DNA of 64,000 nt from Flavobacterium omnivorum (GCF_900099915.1 NZ_FNDB01000002.1:163910-227909), one strand, 5' to 3'; positions 51,697 to 61,481 are shown, counted from the first letter of the stretch. Numbers and translations: made by a program. The notes: a model not told the origin generated them from the sequence alone.

Positions 51697-53160
51697 CTAC
51701 TCTTCTTTCTTTTTATTTATTGTATTCCAAATATGGGCATTTGACACCCCAATATCTTCTGGATGAAAAATAGGATTTAGTCCTGCTTTTCTTTGTTTTT
51801 CGTAATCCTTCAAAGCTAACAATGCTGGTTTTTGTAAAAGAAGAATGGCAATAATATTGAACCAAGCCATTAATCCCACTCCTAAATCACCAATATTCCA
51901 AGCTAATTTTGCTTGATTAATTGAGCCATACATAATCACTATCATCATAAACACTTTAAGTACATGAGTAAAAATAGGAGATTTAAAATTCCTAGTCAAA
52001 TACGAAATGTTTGTCTCAGCAATGTAGTAGTACGCCAGTAGAGTCGTAAAAGCGAAGAAAAACAGTGCAATAGCAACGAAATAAGAACCAAAACCAGGCA
52101 AAACACTATCCATTGCTGTTTGTGTAAATCCGGGACCAGCCGATACATTTTGTGCTCCTTGATACAAATAGTTAGTAGCTCCATCAGGACCTGATACGGG
52201 ATTCAGCACATTATATTTTCCCGTAATCAACAACATAAATCCAGTAGCTGAACATACTAGTAAAGTATCAATATAAACCGAAAAGGACTGAACTAACCCT
52301 TGCTTAGTAGGATGCGAAACATTTGCTGCAGCAGCAATATGTGGTGCTGTACCCTGACCTGCTTCATTAGAATAAATTCCTCTCTTTACCCCCCACTGGA
52401 TTGCTAAACCAAAAACTGCTCCAAAACCAGCTTCCATATTGAAAGCACTTTTAAAAACTAAGGCGATTACACCAGGAAGCTTATCAATATCAATTGCTAT
52501 AATAATCAGTACAATAACAATGTAAGCGATCGCCATTATCGGAACGACAAATTCGGTGAATTTTGCGATTCTTTTTACACCACCAAAAACGATAGCACCA
52601 AATATCAAAGCCACCGCTAACCCTGACTTCCAAGTCTCAATTTCAAATGCATTCTGTATCCCGTCTGCAACAGAATTAGCTTGAACACCCGGCAACAAGA
52701 CTCCTGCAGAAACAATTGAAACTATCGCAAACAAGACGCCAAACCATTTTACACCTAAACCCCGCTCAATGTAAAAAGCAGGTCCTCCGCGAAATTCCCC
52801 CAAATGCTTTTCCTTATAAATTTGGGCTAATGTAGCCTCAACAAAAGCTGTACTTGCTCCAAAAAAAGCCACCATCCACATCCAAAATAAGGCTCCAGGC
52901 CCTCCAAAAGCTATTGCAGTAGCAACCCCTGCAATGTTTCCCGTACCTACTCTGCCTGCTAAAGACATTGATAAAGCCTGAAAAGATGAAACTCCAGACT
53001 CTGAACTCTTACCGTCAAACAATAACCTAAACATCTCTTTAACATGACGTATCTGTAAAAAACGCGTTCTTAAAGAAAAATATAACCCAGTCCCCAAACA
53101 CAAAATAATTAATGCATTACTCCATACAATACCATTTAAAATCCCAATAATCTCTTCCAT
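51697..53160 (-). CDS. Alanine/glycine:cation (Na+) symporter, AGCS family
   Basis: A 487-residue inner-membrane transporter with about ten to eleven hydrophobic segments. AGCS family signatures: SLAGRVGTGNIAGVATAIAFGGPGALFWMW near the N-terminus (split here as SLAGRVGTGNIAGVATAIA and then FGGPGALFW), and QWGVKRGIYSNEAGQGTAPH in the middle. It couples Na+ or H+ flow to alanine or glycine uptake. Single gene with its own terminator. Confidence 0.93.
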   Translation of the reverse strand: MEEIIGILNGIVWSNALIILCLGTGLYFSLRTRFLQIRHVKEMFRLLFDGKSSESGVSSFQALSMSLAGRVGTGNIAGVATAIAFGGPGALFWMWMVAFFGASTAFVEATLAQIYKEKHLGEFRGGPAFYIERGLGVKWFGVLFAIVSIVSAGVLLPGVQANSVADGIQNAFEIETWKSGLAVALIFGAIVFGGVKRIAKFTEFVVPIMAIAYIVIVLIIIAIDIDKLPGVIALVFKSAFNMEAGFGAVFGLAIQWGVKRGIYSNEAGQGTAPHIAAAANVSHPTKQGLVQSFSVYIDTLLVCSATGFMLLITGKYNVLNPVSGPDGATNYLYQGAQNVSAGPGFTQTAMDSVLPGFGSYFVAIALFFFAFTTLLAYYYIAETNISYLTRNFKSPIFTHVLKVFMMIVIMYGSINQAKLAWNIGDLGVGLMAWFNIIAILLLQKPALLALKDYEKQRKAGLNPIFHPEDIGVSNAHIWNTINKKKEE

Positions 53161-53514
53161 AAATCTTTTATATTTAATAATCTAAACTGAGTAAATCGTA
53201 CTTGTTTTCTAATTATTTTCATAAAAATAAAACATTAAGCCTCAAAAAACTAACTCCGAAGCACTTAAAAGCCTTTTGAGAATACAATTGACGAACAATC
53301 AATCCTTAATAAATCACAAAATAGAGTACAATAAAAGTATTATTTTATAGTTTGGTATTTGAAATACAGGTATTTGCATAATCAAAAACCTAAAAAGAAA
53401 GTTACCGAATTTCGCAGATGTTTATTTTTGCGAGTATGGCGTAGACTATGATGCTGATGACATGCTGATCAAACGCAATTGAAGAAATAAGAGAAACCAT
53501 TTAAAAACGGAGAA
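53161..53514. other. Gene-free region with a short coding-like remnant
   Basis: No complete gene. At about 53386-53482 a plus-strand frame without a start encodes KLPNFADVYFCEYGVDYDADD and then MLIKRN-stop, which looks protein-like and may be a gene remnant. I do not recognise the family. The rest probably holds the divergent promoters of the symporter and transpeptidase genes. Confidence 0.35.
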
Positions 53515-54048
53515 ATGAAAAAAAAACTAACTATACTTCTTTTATGCAGTTTCCATTTTATTGTTGCGCAAGGCAACCAAGAAATTGTAAAGAAAGCTTA
53601 CGAAATACAGACAAAATGGGGTTTTAAGGCTAAAAATAAAAACATTATAACCTTAATTGATTTTTCAAAATCAATAGAGGAGGCAAGACTTTATGTTATT
53701 GATTTAAAAAATAGTAAAATACTACTTGAAAGCAATGTAGACCATGGTTCAGGCTCTGGAACAGGAATGACACCTCATTCTTTTAGTAATAATGTAGGAA
53801 GCAACGCAACCTCGCTGGGATGTTATGTAACCTTGCAGACGTACAAAGGAATCTGGGGATATTCGTTAAAACTAAACGGATTAGAAAATGATAAAAATTC
53901 TAATGCCTTAAAAAGAAACATTGTAGTTCATTCCTCAAAACGCATGTATAGCAAATTCAGTTCCGGCTGTTTCTCTGTTCCTGATAAAAATTCCAATATA
54001 CTGATTGACCTGATAAAAGACGGTTCGCTTGTATATGCTTACCAATAA
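53515..54048 (+). CDS. Murein L,D-transpeptidase-like protein (YkuD_2 type)
   Basis: A 177-residue protein with a signal peptide (LLLCSFHFIVAQG). The catalytic region is IVVHSSKRMYSKFSSGCFSVP, with the His and the nucleophilic Cys of the SxGC motif, as in PF13645-type murein L,D-transpeptidases of Bacteroidota. It probably crosslinks or edits peptidoglycan peptides in the periplasm. Single gene with a terminator. Confidence 0.85.
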   Translation: MKKKLTILLLCSFHFIVAQGNQEIVKKAYEIQTKWGFKAKNKNIITLIDFSKSIEEARLYVIDLKNSKILLESNVDHGSGSGTGMTPHSFSNNVGSNATSLGCYVTLQTYKGIWGYSLKLNGLENDKNSNALKRNIVVHSSKRMYSKFSSGCFSVPDKNSNILIDLIKDGSLVYAYQ

Positions 54049-54077
54049 ATCACTCATTTACTCTTTTCTATAAACAA

Positions 54078-54110
54078 CAAAAGCCTCTAAATTGAGGCTT
54101 TTGTCTTATT
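54078..54110. terminator. Bidirectional terminator
   Basis: CAAAAGCCTC / GAGGCTTTTG (54078-54087 with 54094-54103) with a 6-nt loop lies between convergent genes. Confidence 0.8.
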
Positions 54111-54124
54111 ATTAAATGCAGAAA

Positions 54125-55300
54125 CTACTCTTTCCTCCACCTTTTAGATTCCTCAAAAACATGTTCTAAAATAGCCGCTTCTCTTACATCGAATTCCACA
54201 TTTCTGCGACCCATTACTAATCGGGCGGTTTCAAAAGCCTTTTTGGTGATATACGTCGTAAAACCAGCAGCTCCTCCCCAAGAAAAACTTGGCACAAAAT
54301 TACGGGGAAAACCGCTGCCAAAAATATTAGCGCTCACTCCTACTACTGTTCCCGTATTGAACATGGTGTTAATTCCACATTTACTGTGGTCTCCCATCAT
54401 CAAGCCACAAAACTGAAGTCCTGTTTTTGCAAATCCTTCGGTTTCATAACTCCACAATTTTACTTCTTCGTAATTATTTTTTAGATTCGAATTATTACTG
54501 TCGGCACCTATGTTACACCACTCCCCCAGAACAGAATTTCCTAGGAATCCGTCATGACCTTTATTGGAGTAGCCAAACAAAACCGAATTATTAACTTCAC
54601 CGCCTATTCTGGAATGTGGACCAACGGTTGTAGCTCCATATACCTTAGATGCCATTTTTACTTGCGCATTTTCGCACAAGGCAAAAGGACCTCTGATAAC
54701 AGATCCTTCCATGATTTCAGCATCTCTGCCGATATAGATCGGACCCATCGATGCGTTTAAAGTAACAAATTCTAACTTTGCACCTTCTTCTATGAAAATA
54801 TTTTCAGGAGCAATTACGTTAACACTTTTTGGAATGGGCTGTGATCTTCTATCCTCTATTAAATATTCAAAATCTTCTCGAATTGCTGCATCATTCTTAG
54901 CAAAAATATCCCATGTATTTTGAACTGTCAAACAGTCCTCATTAAATTCTATAATCTCGTAAGTATCAAAATCTACCTCTTCCTGCTCTTCATTGGTATA
55001 AAAAGCAATTACTTCATCTCCCTTAAAAATAGCTTGATTTGGTTCTAGATTACTTACCATTTCGACCAAAATATCGTTTGGAAGAAAAGAAGCATTTATC
55101 ATTACATTCGTTTCTAATTCTACCATTGGAAACTTTTCAGACAAATATTCTTCTGTTAATGTAGTTGTGGTAGATCCCAAACGCATTTCCCATTTTTGAC
55201 GAATCGTCATAATTCCAATAAGAATATCAGCAACTGGACGCGTGAACGTAAAAGGCAATAAGGCGTTTCTAGATGGTCCGTCAAAAAGTATGTAATTCAT
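54125..55300 (-). CDS. GlmU-like putative sugar nucleotidyltransferase with left-handed beta-helix
   Basis: 391 residues. The N-terminal half (about 1-160) is a reduced nucleotidyltransferase-like region (NYILFDGPSRNALLPFTFTRPVADIL). The C-terminal half (about 165-370) is a hexapeptide-repeat beta-helix (EGSVIRGPFALCENAQVKMA, GPHSRIGGEVNNSVLFGYS). The classical GxGTRM nucleotide-binding loop is not visible, so the transferase activity is uncertain. It may take part in sugar-nucleotide or envelope glycan synthesis. The L31 gene lies upstream on the same strand with a terminator between. Confidence 0.82.
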   Translation of the reverse strand: MNYILFDGPSRNALLPFTFTRPVADILIGIMTIRQKWEMRLGSTTTTLTEEYLSEKFPMVELETNVMINASFLPNDILVEMVSNLEPNQAIFKGDEVIAFYTNEEQEEVDFDTYEIIEFNEDCLTVQNTWDIFAKNDAAIREDFEYLIEDRRSQPIPKSVNVIAPENIFIEEGAKLEFVTLNASMGPIYIGRDAEIMEGSVIRGPFALCENAQVKMASKVYGATTVGPHSRIGGEVNNSVLFGYSNKGHDGFLGNSVLGEWCNIGADSNNSNLKNNYEEVKLWSYETEGFAKTGLQFCGLMMGDHSKCGINTMFNTGTVVGVSANIFGSGFPRNFVPSFSWGGAAGFTTYITKKAFETARLVMGRRNVEFDVREAAILEHVFEESKRWRKE

Positions 55301-55409
55301 AAAATTGTTTATTTGTTGATTCGGTTATTTGTTGATTAAAAATGATTTCAAACAACTTCCCTTTTTATAATATTGACTTCAAAGTTACAAAGTTTTCAAA
55401 TAAATAAAA

Positions 55410-55439
55410 TAAAAAAGCCCTCCAAAAAGGAAGGCTTTG
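55410..55439 (-). terminator. L31 terminator
   Basis: On the minus strand, AAAGCCTTCC-TTTTT-GGAGGGCTTT forms a 10-bp stem with one G-T pair and is followed by a T run. Confidence 0.8.
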
Positions 55440-55462
55440 ATGTATTTAAAAACAAGCTTTTA

Positions 55463-55714
55463 TTATTTAGCGTGTTTCGCGTATTTAGTTTTGAACTTGT
55501 CAATACGTCCTGCAGTATCGATAAGTTTAGATTTACCTGTGTAAAAAGGGTGAGATGTTCTAGAGATCTCCATTTTTACAACTGGGTATTCAACACCATC
55601 AACTGTTAATGTTTCTCTTGTATCTGCAGTAGATTTAGTGATAAAAACTTCGTCATTTGACATGTCTTTAAATGCAACTAATCTGTAATTTTCTGGGTGA
55701 ATTCCTTTTTTCAT
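55463..55714 (-). CDS. rpmE2: 50S ribosomal protein L31, type B
   Basis: An 83-residue protein: MKKGIHPENYRLVAFKDMSN, later SRTSHPFYTGKSKLIDTAGRI. It lacks the CxxC zinc ligands of type A L31, and the FKD/DMS insertion region marks the type B (zinc-independent) form. It sits at the central protuberance of the large subunit. It has its own promoter, a leader of about 105 nt and a terminator. Confidence 0.96.
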   Translation of the reverse strand: MKKGIHPENYRLVAFKDMSNDEVFITKSTADTRETLTVDGVEYPVVKMEISRTSHPFYTGKSKLIDTAGRIDKFKTKYAKHAK

Positions 55715-55756
55715 CTTGTTAATCTTTTTTTATTTGTTAATTATAAGTTGTCTTGA

Positions 55757-55776
55757 AGCTTTTCTTCTAACAGAAA
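55757..55776 (-). promoter_or_regulatory. Small hairpin in the L31 mRNA leader
   Basis: CTTTTCT / AGAAAAG (7 bp, 6-nt loop) lies within the predicted leader of the L31 transcript. It could be a protein-binding or structural element, but there is no direct evidence of regulation. Confidence 0.3.
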
Positions 55777-55826
55777 AGGTATAAACACCTCATAACTTTT
55801 TGTTTTACACTATTATTTTGAGTTTG

Positions 55827-55855
55827 CAAATTTACAATTATTTTTCAATAAACAA
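55827..55855 (-). promoter_or_regulatory. Bacteroidota promoter for L31
   Basis: On the minus strand, TTG (55853-55855), 18 nt and TAAATTTG (55827-55834) match the -33/-7 consensus. Confidence 0.65.
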
Positions 55856-55923
55856 ATCTTTGAAACACTTTTTTTATATAATTGTAAAAACCGATTTTTA
55901 GCTCTGAATATATTGGGAATTGT

Positions 55924-55931
55924 TATATTTG
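55924..55931 (+). promoter_or_regulatory. Putative -7 box for the DUF4199 gene
   Basis: TATATTTG matches TAnnTTTG and lies 24 nt before the chosen ATG at 55956; no good -33 TTG is at the usual distance. Confidence 0.4.
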
Positions 55932-55955
55932 TCGACTAATTCTAAAACAACCAAA

Positions 55956-56486
55956 ATGATCAACGAAATTATTAAAAAGAATGGAATAACCTTTGGAGTA
56001 GCAATCGGAATTGTTTCTGCATTAATTACAGCAACAATATACGCTATTGATTTAAATTTGTTCACTTCTTGGTGGATTGGCGTTTTGAGTATTTTAACTT
56101 ATCTTGTTCTGGGAATTGTCTTGCTTTCTAAAACAAAAAGAGAACTGAACGGTATTTTCTCTTTCAAAGATGCTTTTACAACGTACTTCATAGCCATACT
56201 AATAGGTATATTGATTTCTACTCTTTTTAATATTCTTTTATTTAATTTCATTGATCCTTCAGCTAAAGATACTTTAAATGAATTAATGATTAAGTACACT
56301 GTAAATATGATGCAGAAGTTTGGAACACCAGCATCAGCCATTAATGAAGCCATAGCTAAATTAAAAGAAAACAGTCCTTATTCTACTGTAGAATTACTTA
56401 AAGGTTCTGTTTTTAGTATTGTTTTCAGTTCAATTTTTGGTTTAATTTTGGCGGCATTCTTTAAAAGCAAATCCACACAAGAATAA
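55956..56486 (+). CDS. DUF4199 membrane protein
   Basis: Start at the ATG at 55956, after the putative promoter; 176 residues. Four hydrophobic segments (about 10-30, 38-58, 70-95 and 150-172) and the sequence FSFKDAFTTYFIAILIGILI are typical of DUF4199 in Bacteroidota. Function unknown. It is followed 6 nt later by the glycosyltransferase gene, so the two likely form one operon. Confidence 0.8.
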   Translation: MINEIIKKNGITFGVAIGIVSALITATIYAIDLNLFTSWWIGVLSILTYLVLGIVLLSKTKRELNGIFSFKDAFTTYFIAILIGILISTLFNILLFNFIDPSAKDTLNELMIKYTVNMMQKFGTPASAINEAIAKLKENSPYSTVELLKGSVFSIVFSSIFGLILAAFFKSKSTQE

Positions 56487-56492
56487 AAATTA

Positions 56493-57452
56493 ATGAATTT
56501 ATCTATACTCATACCGCTTCTTAATGAAGAGGAATCGCTTAGTGAACTTTACAATTGGATCATCAAAGTGATGCAATCTCATAATTACACCTACGAAATC
56601 ATTTTTCTGGATGATGGAAGTACGGATAATTCATGGAATATAATTGAAGGATTTGCCGTTGAAAACTTAAATGTAAAAGGCGTTCGGTTCATGAAAAATT
56701 TTGGCAAATCACAGGCATTGCATGCTGGTTTTGCAAAAGCCCAAGGTGATGTCATTATAACCATGGATGCCGATTTACAAGACAGTCCAGAGGAAATTCC
56801 AGGATTATACGATATGATTATCAACGGGAAATATGATTTAGTTTCCGGTTGGAAAAAAAAGCGCTACGACTCCGTGGTGGCAAAAAACTTGCCTTCGAAA
56901 TTATTTAATTGGGCGGCGAGAAAAACATCTGGCGTGGAATTGAATGATTTCAATTGCGGATTGAAAGCATATAAAAATATTGTTGTAAAAAACATTGAGG
57001 TTTCAGGCGAAATGCACCGATACATTCCAGTTTTGGCAAAAAATGCCGGTTTTGGAAAAATTGGCGAAAAAGTAGTACAGCATCAAGCTCGCAAATATGG
57101 TGAAACTAAATTTGGTATGGAACGTTTCATTAATGGATTCTTGGATTTAATTACCATTTGGTTTCTGTCTCGTTTTGGCAAAAGACCGATGCACCTTTTT
57201 GGCGCTATGGGTTCCCTCATGTTTATCATTGGATTTGTGCTTGCTGGATATATTGGCGTTTCTAAATTGTACCACATGTACAATGACATGCGCTATAGTC
57301 TGGTAACGAATAATCCTTGGTTTTTTATTGCATTGACCACGATGATTTTGGGAACACAACTATTTTTGGCTGGTTTTCTAGGTGAAATCATTTTGCGAAC
57401 AAAAAATAATGAAGAGCGTTATAAAGTTTCGAGTGAAGTTAATTTTTTATAA
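56493..57452 (+). CDS. GT2-family glycosyltransferase, DPM1/GtrB-like
   Basis: 319 residues. The GT-A domain (about 1-225) has the nucleotide-binding IPLLNEEESLSEL, LDDGSTDNSW and the metal-binding DADLQDSPEEIP. The C-terminus has two membrane segments (about 235-258 and 270-295). This form transfers a sugar from a nucleotide donor to polyprenyl phosphate at the membrane, for envelope glycan or lipid modification. The acceptor is inferred. It sits downstream of DUF4199. Confidence 0.92.
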   Translation: MNLSILIPLLNEEESLSELYNWIIKVMQSHNYTYEIIFLDDGSTDNSWNIIEGFAVENLNVKGVRFMKNFGKSQALHAGFAKAQGDVIITMDADLQDSPEEIPGLYDMIINGKYDLVSGWKKKRYDSVVAKNLPSKLFNWAARKTSGVELNDFNCGLKAYKNIVVKNIEVSGEMHRYIPVLAKNAGFGKIGEKVVQHQARKYGETKFGMERFINGFLDLITIWFLSRFGKRPMHLFGAMGSLMFIIGFVLAGYIGVSKLYHMYNDMRYSLVTNNPWFFIALTTMILGTQLFLAGFLGEIILRTKNNEERYKVSSEVNFL

Positions 57453-57765
57453 TTTAGACTTCTTGGTAGAAGGTACTTATATAAAAAACAGCTCCCTTAT
57501 GATTTCAGGTTTGAAGTCACTGAAATAAAGTTTACTAGTATGAGGTCGCAAATTGTGACCTCAAACGAAGTAGAATTAAGATATAAGACCTCTTCCCTTA
57601 CTGAAAACGGAGAGATAAATTTTTTGAGTGCCGTAAACAGCAATAAGGCACTTAGGAATTGAAAATCATTTTCCAGATATTTATGAAGCCGTAAATTATC
57701 TTGAAGATAAATATGTTGATGCAAAAATCGATACCGAAAGAAATAAAATTGGTTGCAAAAAATAA
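57453..57765 (+). pseudogene. Decayed gene with a frameshift, unknown family
   Basis: From the glycosyltransferase stop onward the same frame stays open to 57662 (LLGRRYLYKKQLPYDFRFEV, then SNEVELRYKTSSLTENGEINFL). A +1 shift near 57655 then gives ENHFPDIYEAVNYLEDKYVD and ERNKIGCKK to a stop at 57765. Both parts read like protein, but no good start exists and the frame is broken, so this is most likely a gene remnant. The family is not recognised. A 75-codon minus-strand frame over the same bases looks spurious. Confidence 0.5.
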
Positions 57766-57784
57766 TTTTCTATCACCTACTAAC

Positions 57785-57863
57785 TAGCCCTGATAGCAGT
57801 GAAAATCCTTTTTATGCTGGGGTTCAGCATAAAAGATTGTAACGAATAGCAGGATTAAGCTCC
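57785..57863. repeat. Structured intergenic repeat element (copy 2)
   Basis: A 10-bp stem TTTTATGCTG / CAGCATAAAA (57810-57819 with 57825-57834) has the left flank TAGCCCTGATAGCAGTGAAA and the right flank GATTGTAACGAATAGCAGGA. These flanks match those of the element at 30690-30846 (GAcAGCAGTGgA and GGGAACGgATtGC), marking one dispersed family. It sits between a decayed gene and the phosphosugar mutase. Confidence 0.65.
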
Positions 57864-57924
57864 AAAAAAAAACAATTGGATTTAAATTTAAACTCCGAAT
57901 TTAGAAACTAAAAAAAAATACAGC

Positions 57925-59652
57925 ATGGAAATCAAACAAAACATTTTAGATGCAGTAAATGAGTGGTTAACACCAACATTTGATACCGCTACACAGGAAG
58001 CGATTAAAGAATTAATGACTACCTCTCCAAAAGATCTAGAGGAGAGTTTTTACAAAAATCTTGAATTTGGAACCGGCGGAATGCGTGGTATTATGGGCGT
58101 GGGAAACAATCGTATCAATAAATATACATTGGGAAAAAGCACGCAAGGACTTTCAGATTATATGCACACTGCCTTTCCTAACCAGCCTTTAAAAGCCGTT
58201 ATTGCTTATGATTGTCGTCACAATAGTGATACGTTGGCCAAATTAGTTGCGGATGTTTTTAGTGCTAATGGTGTTGAAGTGTATTTATTTTCCGACATGA
58301 GACCTACTCCAGAATTGTCCTTTGCTGTGAAACATTTGGGTTGCCAGTGCGGGATTGTGCTTACGGCATCACATAATCCGCCTGAATATAACGGATACAA
58401 AGTATACTGGCAAGATGGTGGACAAATCGTACCGCCAGAAGACGAAGGCATCATCAATGTTATTGAAAATTTAAATTACAATCAGATTAAATTTAATGCA
58501 AATGAAAATTTGATTCATTATATTGATACCGAAATTGACGAAGCTTTTATCAAATCTACAATTGAAAATGCAAGTTTTGGTACTTCGGTTGAAGCCAAAA
58601 AGAATCTGAATATTGTTTTCACCTCTTTGCACGGCACTTCTATAAAATTAGTACCTGATACTTTATCGCAAGCGGGTTATACTAATGTGAATATTGTAGA
58701 AGAACAACGAGTGCCTAATGGGGACTTCCCGACCGTTAAATCTCCAAATCCTGAAGAGCCAGAAGCATTGACAATGGCTTTGGCCTTGGCAGACAAAACC
58801 AATTCGGATATTGTAATTGGAACTGATCCTGATTGTGATAGATTGGGTGTTGCGGTTAGAAATAACGAAGGCAAAATGACCTTACTGAACGGAAATCAAA
58901 CTATGATTTTGATGACTGCCTTTCTACTGGAACAATGGAAACAAGCAGGAAAAATCAATGGCAAACAATTTGTAGGTTCTACAATCGTTTCGACCCCGAT
59001 GATGATGGAATTGGCAACAAACTACGATGTGGAATGCAAAGTGGGATTGACCGGTTTTAAATGGATTGCCAAAATGATTAAGGATTTTCCTGAGTTAGAA
59101 TTCATAGGCGGTGGCGAAGAAAGTTTTGGATACATGGTTGGTGATGCTGTACGTGATAAGGATGCTGTTGCGGCTACTTTATTGATTTGCGAATTAGCGG
59201 CTCAAGCCAAAGCAAAAGGAAGTACCGTTTATAAAGAACTCCTTAAATTGTATGTTGATAATGGATTTTACAAAGAACATTTGGTTTCATTGACTAAAAA
59301 AGGAATGGACGGTTTACAAGAAATCAATCAGATGATGATTGACATGAGAGAAAATCCAATGAAAGAAATTAACGGCCAACGTGTTATTATGCTAGAAGAT
59401 TATCAATCCTCAATCGCTAAAAACTTATTGGATGGAACCGAATCAACAATGGTCATTCCAAAATCGAATGTATTGATTTATTACACAGAAGACGGCTCAA
59501 AAATATGTGCCAGACCAAGTGGAACGGAGCCAAAAATTAAATTCTATATCAGCGTAAATACCGAACTGGATGCTGTAGAAGATTTTGAAGAGGTAGAAGC
59601 TGATCTAGACAACAAGATCAAAAACATAATTACTGCAATGCAATTGAACTAA
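57925..59652 (+). CDS. Phosphosugar mutase (phosphoglucomutase/phosphomannomutase family)
   Basis: A 575-residue alpha-D-phosphohexomutase. Family motifs: [13 protein letters not shown] near the N-terminus, the phosphoserine loop [14 protein letters not shown] (about 150-163), metal-binding [10 protein letters not shown], sugar-binding GGEESFGYM, and the phosphate-binding [13 protein letters not shown] at the end. It interconverts hexose 1- and 6-phosphates, feeding envelope polysaccharide or glycogen metabolism. It overlaps the ABC exporter gene by one base. Confidence 0.94.
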   Translation: MEIKQNILDAVNEWLTPTFDTATQEAIKELMTTSPKDLEESFYKNLEFGTGGMRGIMGVGNNRINKYTLGKSTQGLSDYMHTAFPNQPLKAVIAYDCRHNSDTLAKLVADVFSANGVEVYLFSDMRPTPELSFAVKHLGCQCGIVLTASHNPPEYNGYKVYWQDGGQIVPPEDEGIINVIENLNYNQIKFNANENLIHYIDTEIDEAFIKSTIENASFGTSVEAKKNLNIVFTSLHGTSIKLVPDTLSQAGYTNVNIVEEQRVPNGDFPTVKSPNPEEPEALTMALALADKTNSDIVIGTDPDCDRLGVAVRNNEGKMTLLNGNQTMILMTAFLLEQWKQAGKINGKQFVGSTIVSTPMMMELATNYDVECKVGLTGFKWIAKMIKDFPELEFIGGGEESFGYMVGDAVRDKDAVAATLLICELAAQAKAKGSTVYKELLKLYVDNGFYKEHLVSLTKKGMDGLQEINQMMIDMRENPMKEINGQRVIMLEDYQSSIAKNLLDGTESTMVIPKSNVLIYYTEDGSKICARPSGTEPKIKFYISVNTELDAVEDFEEVEADLDNKIKNIITAMQLN

Positions 59653-61481
59653 TGGATGCAAACATAAAAAAATTATTTCCTTTTACTAAGCCGTATCAGT
59701 CCCATATTACTTGGAATGTGATTTACAACATATTGTATGCGTTGTTTAGCACTATTTCTATGTTGACTCTGTTTCCAGTTTTACAGGTACTTTTTGGAAA
59801 AACAGAAAAAGTATTAGCTCAGCCTGTATATGCAGGAATAGGAAGTATTAAAGAATACGTAATTGACTATTTGAATTACAAAATTTCAAGTTTATCGGCA
59901 GGAGAAAGTACTGAAATCGTATTACTGTTTGTTGTAGCAATGGTTATTACCACATTTTTTATTAAAAATTTATTCAACTATTTAGCTTCCTATCATATCA
60001 TGCATCTTAAAAACGGCGTTTTGAAAGATTTGAGACAGTCGATGTATGATAAAATTATTGAGTTGCCCATTTCATACTATTCGGAGAAACGAAAAGGAGA
60101 TATGATGGCGCGCATGCTAGGTGATGTCAATGAGGTTCAAAATTCCTTTTTTTCAATCTTAGAATTAGTAGTTAAAGAGCCTTTAACTATCATTTTTGCT
60201 TTAGGGATGATGTTTGCCATCAGTACGAAATTAACTTTATTTGTCTTGATATTCATGCCGATTTCGGGATATATTATTTCAAAATTAGCGAAGAACTTAA
60301 GAGCACAATCATTGGAAGCCCAGAAAGAAAGTGGATCACTCATATCAGTTGTGGAGGAAACGTTAGGCGGACTTAAAGTTATAAAAAGTTACAATGCTGA
60401 ACCTTCTTTTAAAAGTAGATTTAACGATTCAGTGACGCGATTATTGAATTTAACGAACAGTATAGGAAGCCGCAACAACTTGGCTACGCCATTAAGCGAA
60501 TTTCTGGGTGTAACTACTATTGCCATTTTACTTTTTTACGGAGGTCTTTTAGTTTTAAATGACAAAACATTAGATGGAGCCTCTTTTATTGTCTATTTGA
60601 CATTAGCGTTTAACATCCTTACTCCGGCAAAAGCGATTTCAAAAGCATCGTATTCAGTGAAAAATGGGTTGGCCGCTGCAGAACGTGTTTTTGAAGTATT
60701 AGATGTAAAAAACGAAATCACCTCTAAAGAAAATGCGATTCAAAAAAACACGTTTGAATCAGATATTACTATTAAAAACATCAACTTTAAATATGAAGAC
60801 GAAAACGTGCTAAAGAACTTTTCGCTTCAAGTTAAAAAAGGACAAACAGTTGCACTTGTAGGACAATCTGGTAGTGGAAAAAGTACAATTGCTAATTTAT
60901 TGACCCGTTTTTATGATGTCAATGAAGGAACAATCGCTATTGACGGGACGAATATCCAAGATCTAGACTTGCAGTCACTTCGTGGATTAATGGGATTAGT
61001 TACACAGGATAGTATTTTATTTAATGACACGATAAAAGCAAATATTTCATTAGGAAAATTAAACGCTACCGATGACGAAATTATCGAGGCGTTGAAAATT
61101 GCCAATGCTTATGAATTTGTAAAAGACTTGCCAAAAGGAATTCATACCAATATTGGCGACAGCGGTAACAAACTTTCTGGTGGTCAGAAACAACGTTTAT
61201 CTATTGCGCGTGCAGTATTGAAAAATCCTCCAATTATGATTTTAGATGAAGCGACCTCAGCACTAGATACCGAAAGCGAAAAATTTGTTCAAATCGCTTT
61301 AGAAAACATGATGCAAAACAGAACTTCGATTGTAATCGCGCACCGATTATCTACAATTCAAAAAGCAGATGTAATTGTTGTAATGCAAAAAGGTAAAATA
61401 GTAGAGCAAGGAAACCACGAAGAGCTAATCGCTTTAAATGGTGTATATAATAAATTAGTCACTCTTCAATCTTTTGAGTAG
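59652..61481 (+). CDS. MsbA-like ABC exporter (fused permease-ATPase)
   Basis: A 609-residue half-transporter. Six membrane helices (about 20-330) precede the ATPase domain, which has Walker A GQSGSGKST, the signature LSGGQKQRLSIAR and Walker B IMILDEATSALDTES. As a dimer it exports lipid or lipid-linked substrates; the MsbA likeness suggests lipid A or core flipping, which is not proven. Translational coupling with the phosphosugar mutase suggests an envelope-glycan context. Confidence 0.92.
   Translation: MDANIKKLFPFTKPYQSHITWNVIYNILYALFSTISMLTLFPVLQVLFGKTEKVLAQPVYAGIGSIKEYVIDYLNYKISSLSAGESTEIVLLFVVAMVITTFFIKNLFNYLASYHIMHLKNGVLKDLRQSMYDKIIELPISYYSEKRKGDMMARMLGDVNEVQNSFFSILELVVKEPLTIIFALGMMFAISTKLTLFVLIFMPISGYIISKLAKNLRAQSLEAQKESGSLISVVEETLGGLKVIKSYNAEPSFKSRFNDSVTRLLNLTNSIGSRNNLATPLSEFLGVTTIAILLFYGGLLVLNDKTLDGASFIVYLTLAFNILTPAKAISKASYSVKNGLAAAERVFEVLDVKNEITSKENAIQKNTFESDITIKNINFKYEDENVLKNFSLQVKKGQTVALVGQSGSGKSTIANLLTRFYDVNEGTIAIDGTNIQDLDLQSLRGLMGLVTQDSILFNDTIKANISLGKLNATDDEIIEALKIANAYEFVKDLPKGIHTNIGDSGNKLSGGQKQRLSIARAVLKNPPIMILDEATSALDTESEKFVQIALENMMQNRTSIVIAHRLSTIQKADVIVVMQKGKIVEQGNHEELIALNGVYNKLVTLQSFE

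Noticed and set aside
57497..57724. 75-codon minus-strand frame
   Set aside because: The plus strand of the same bases carries a more protein-like, though broken, frame.
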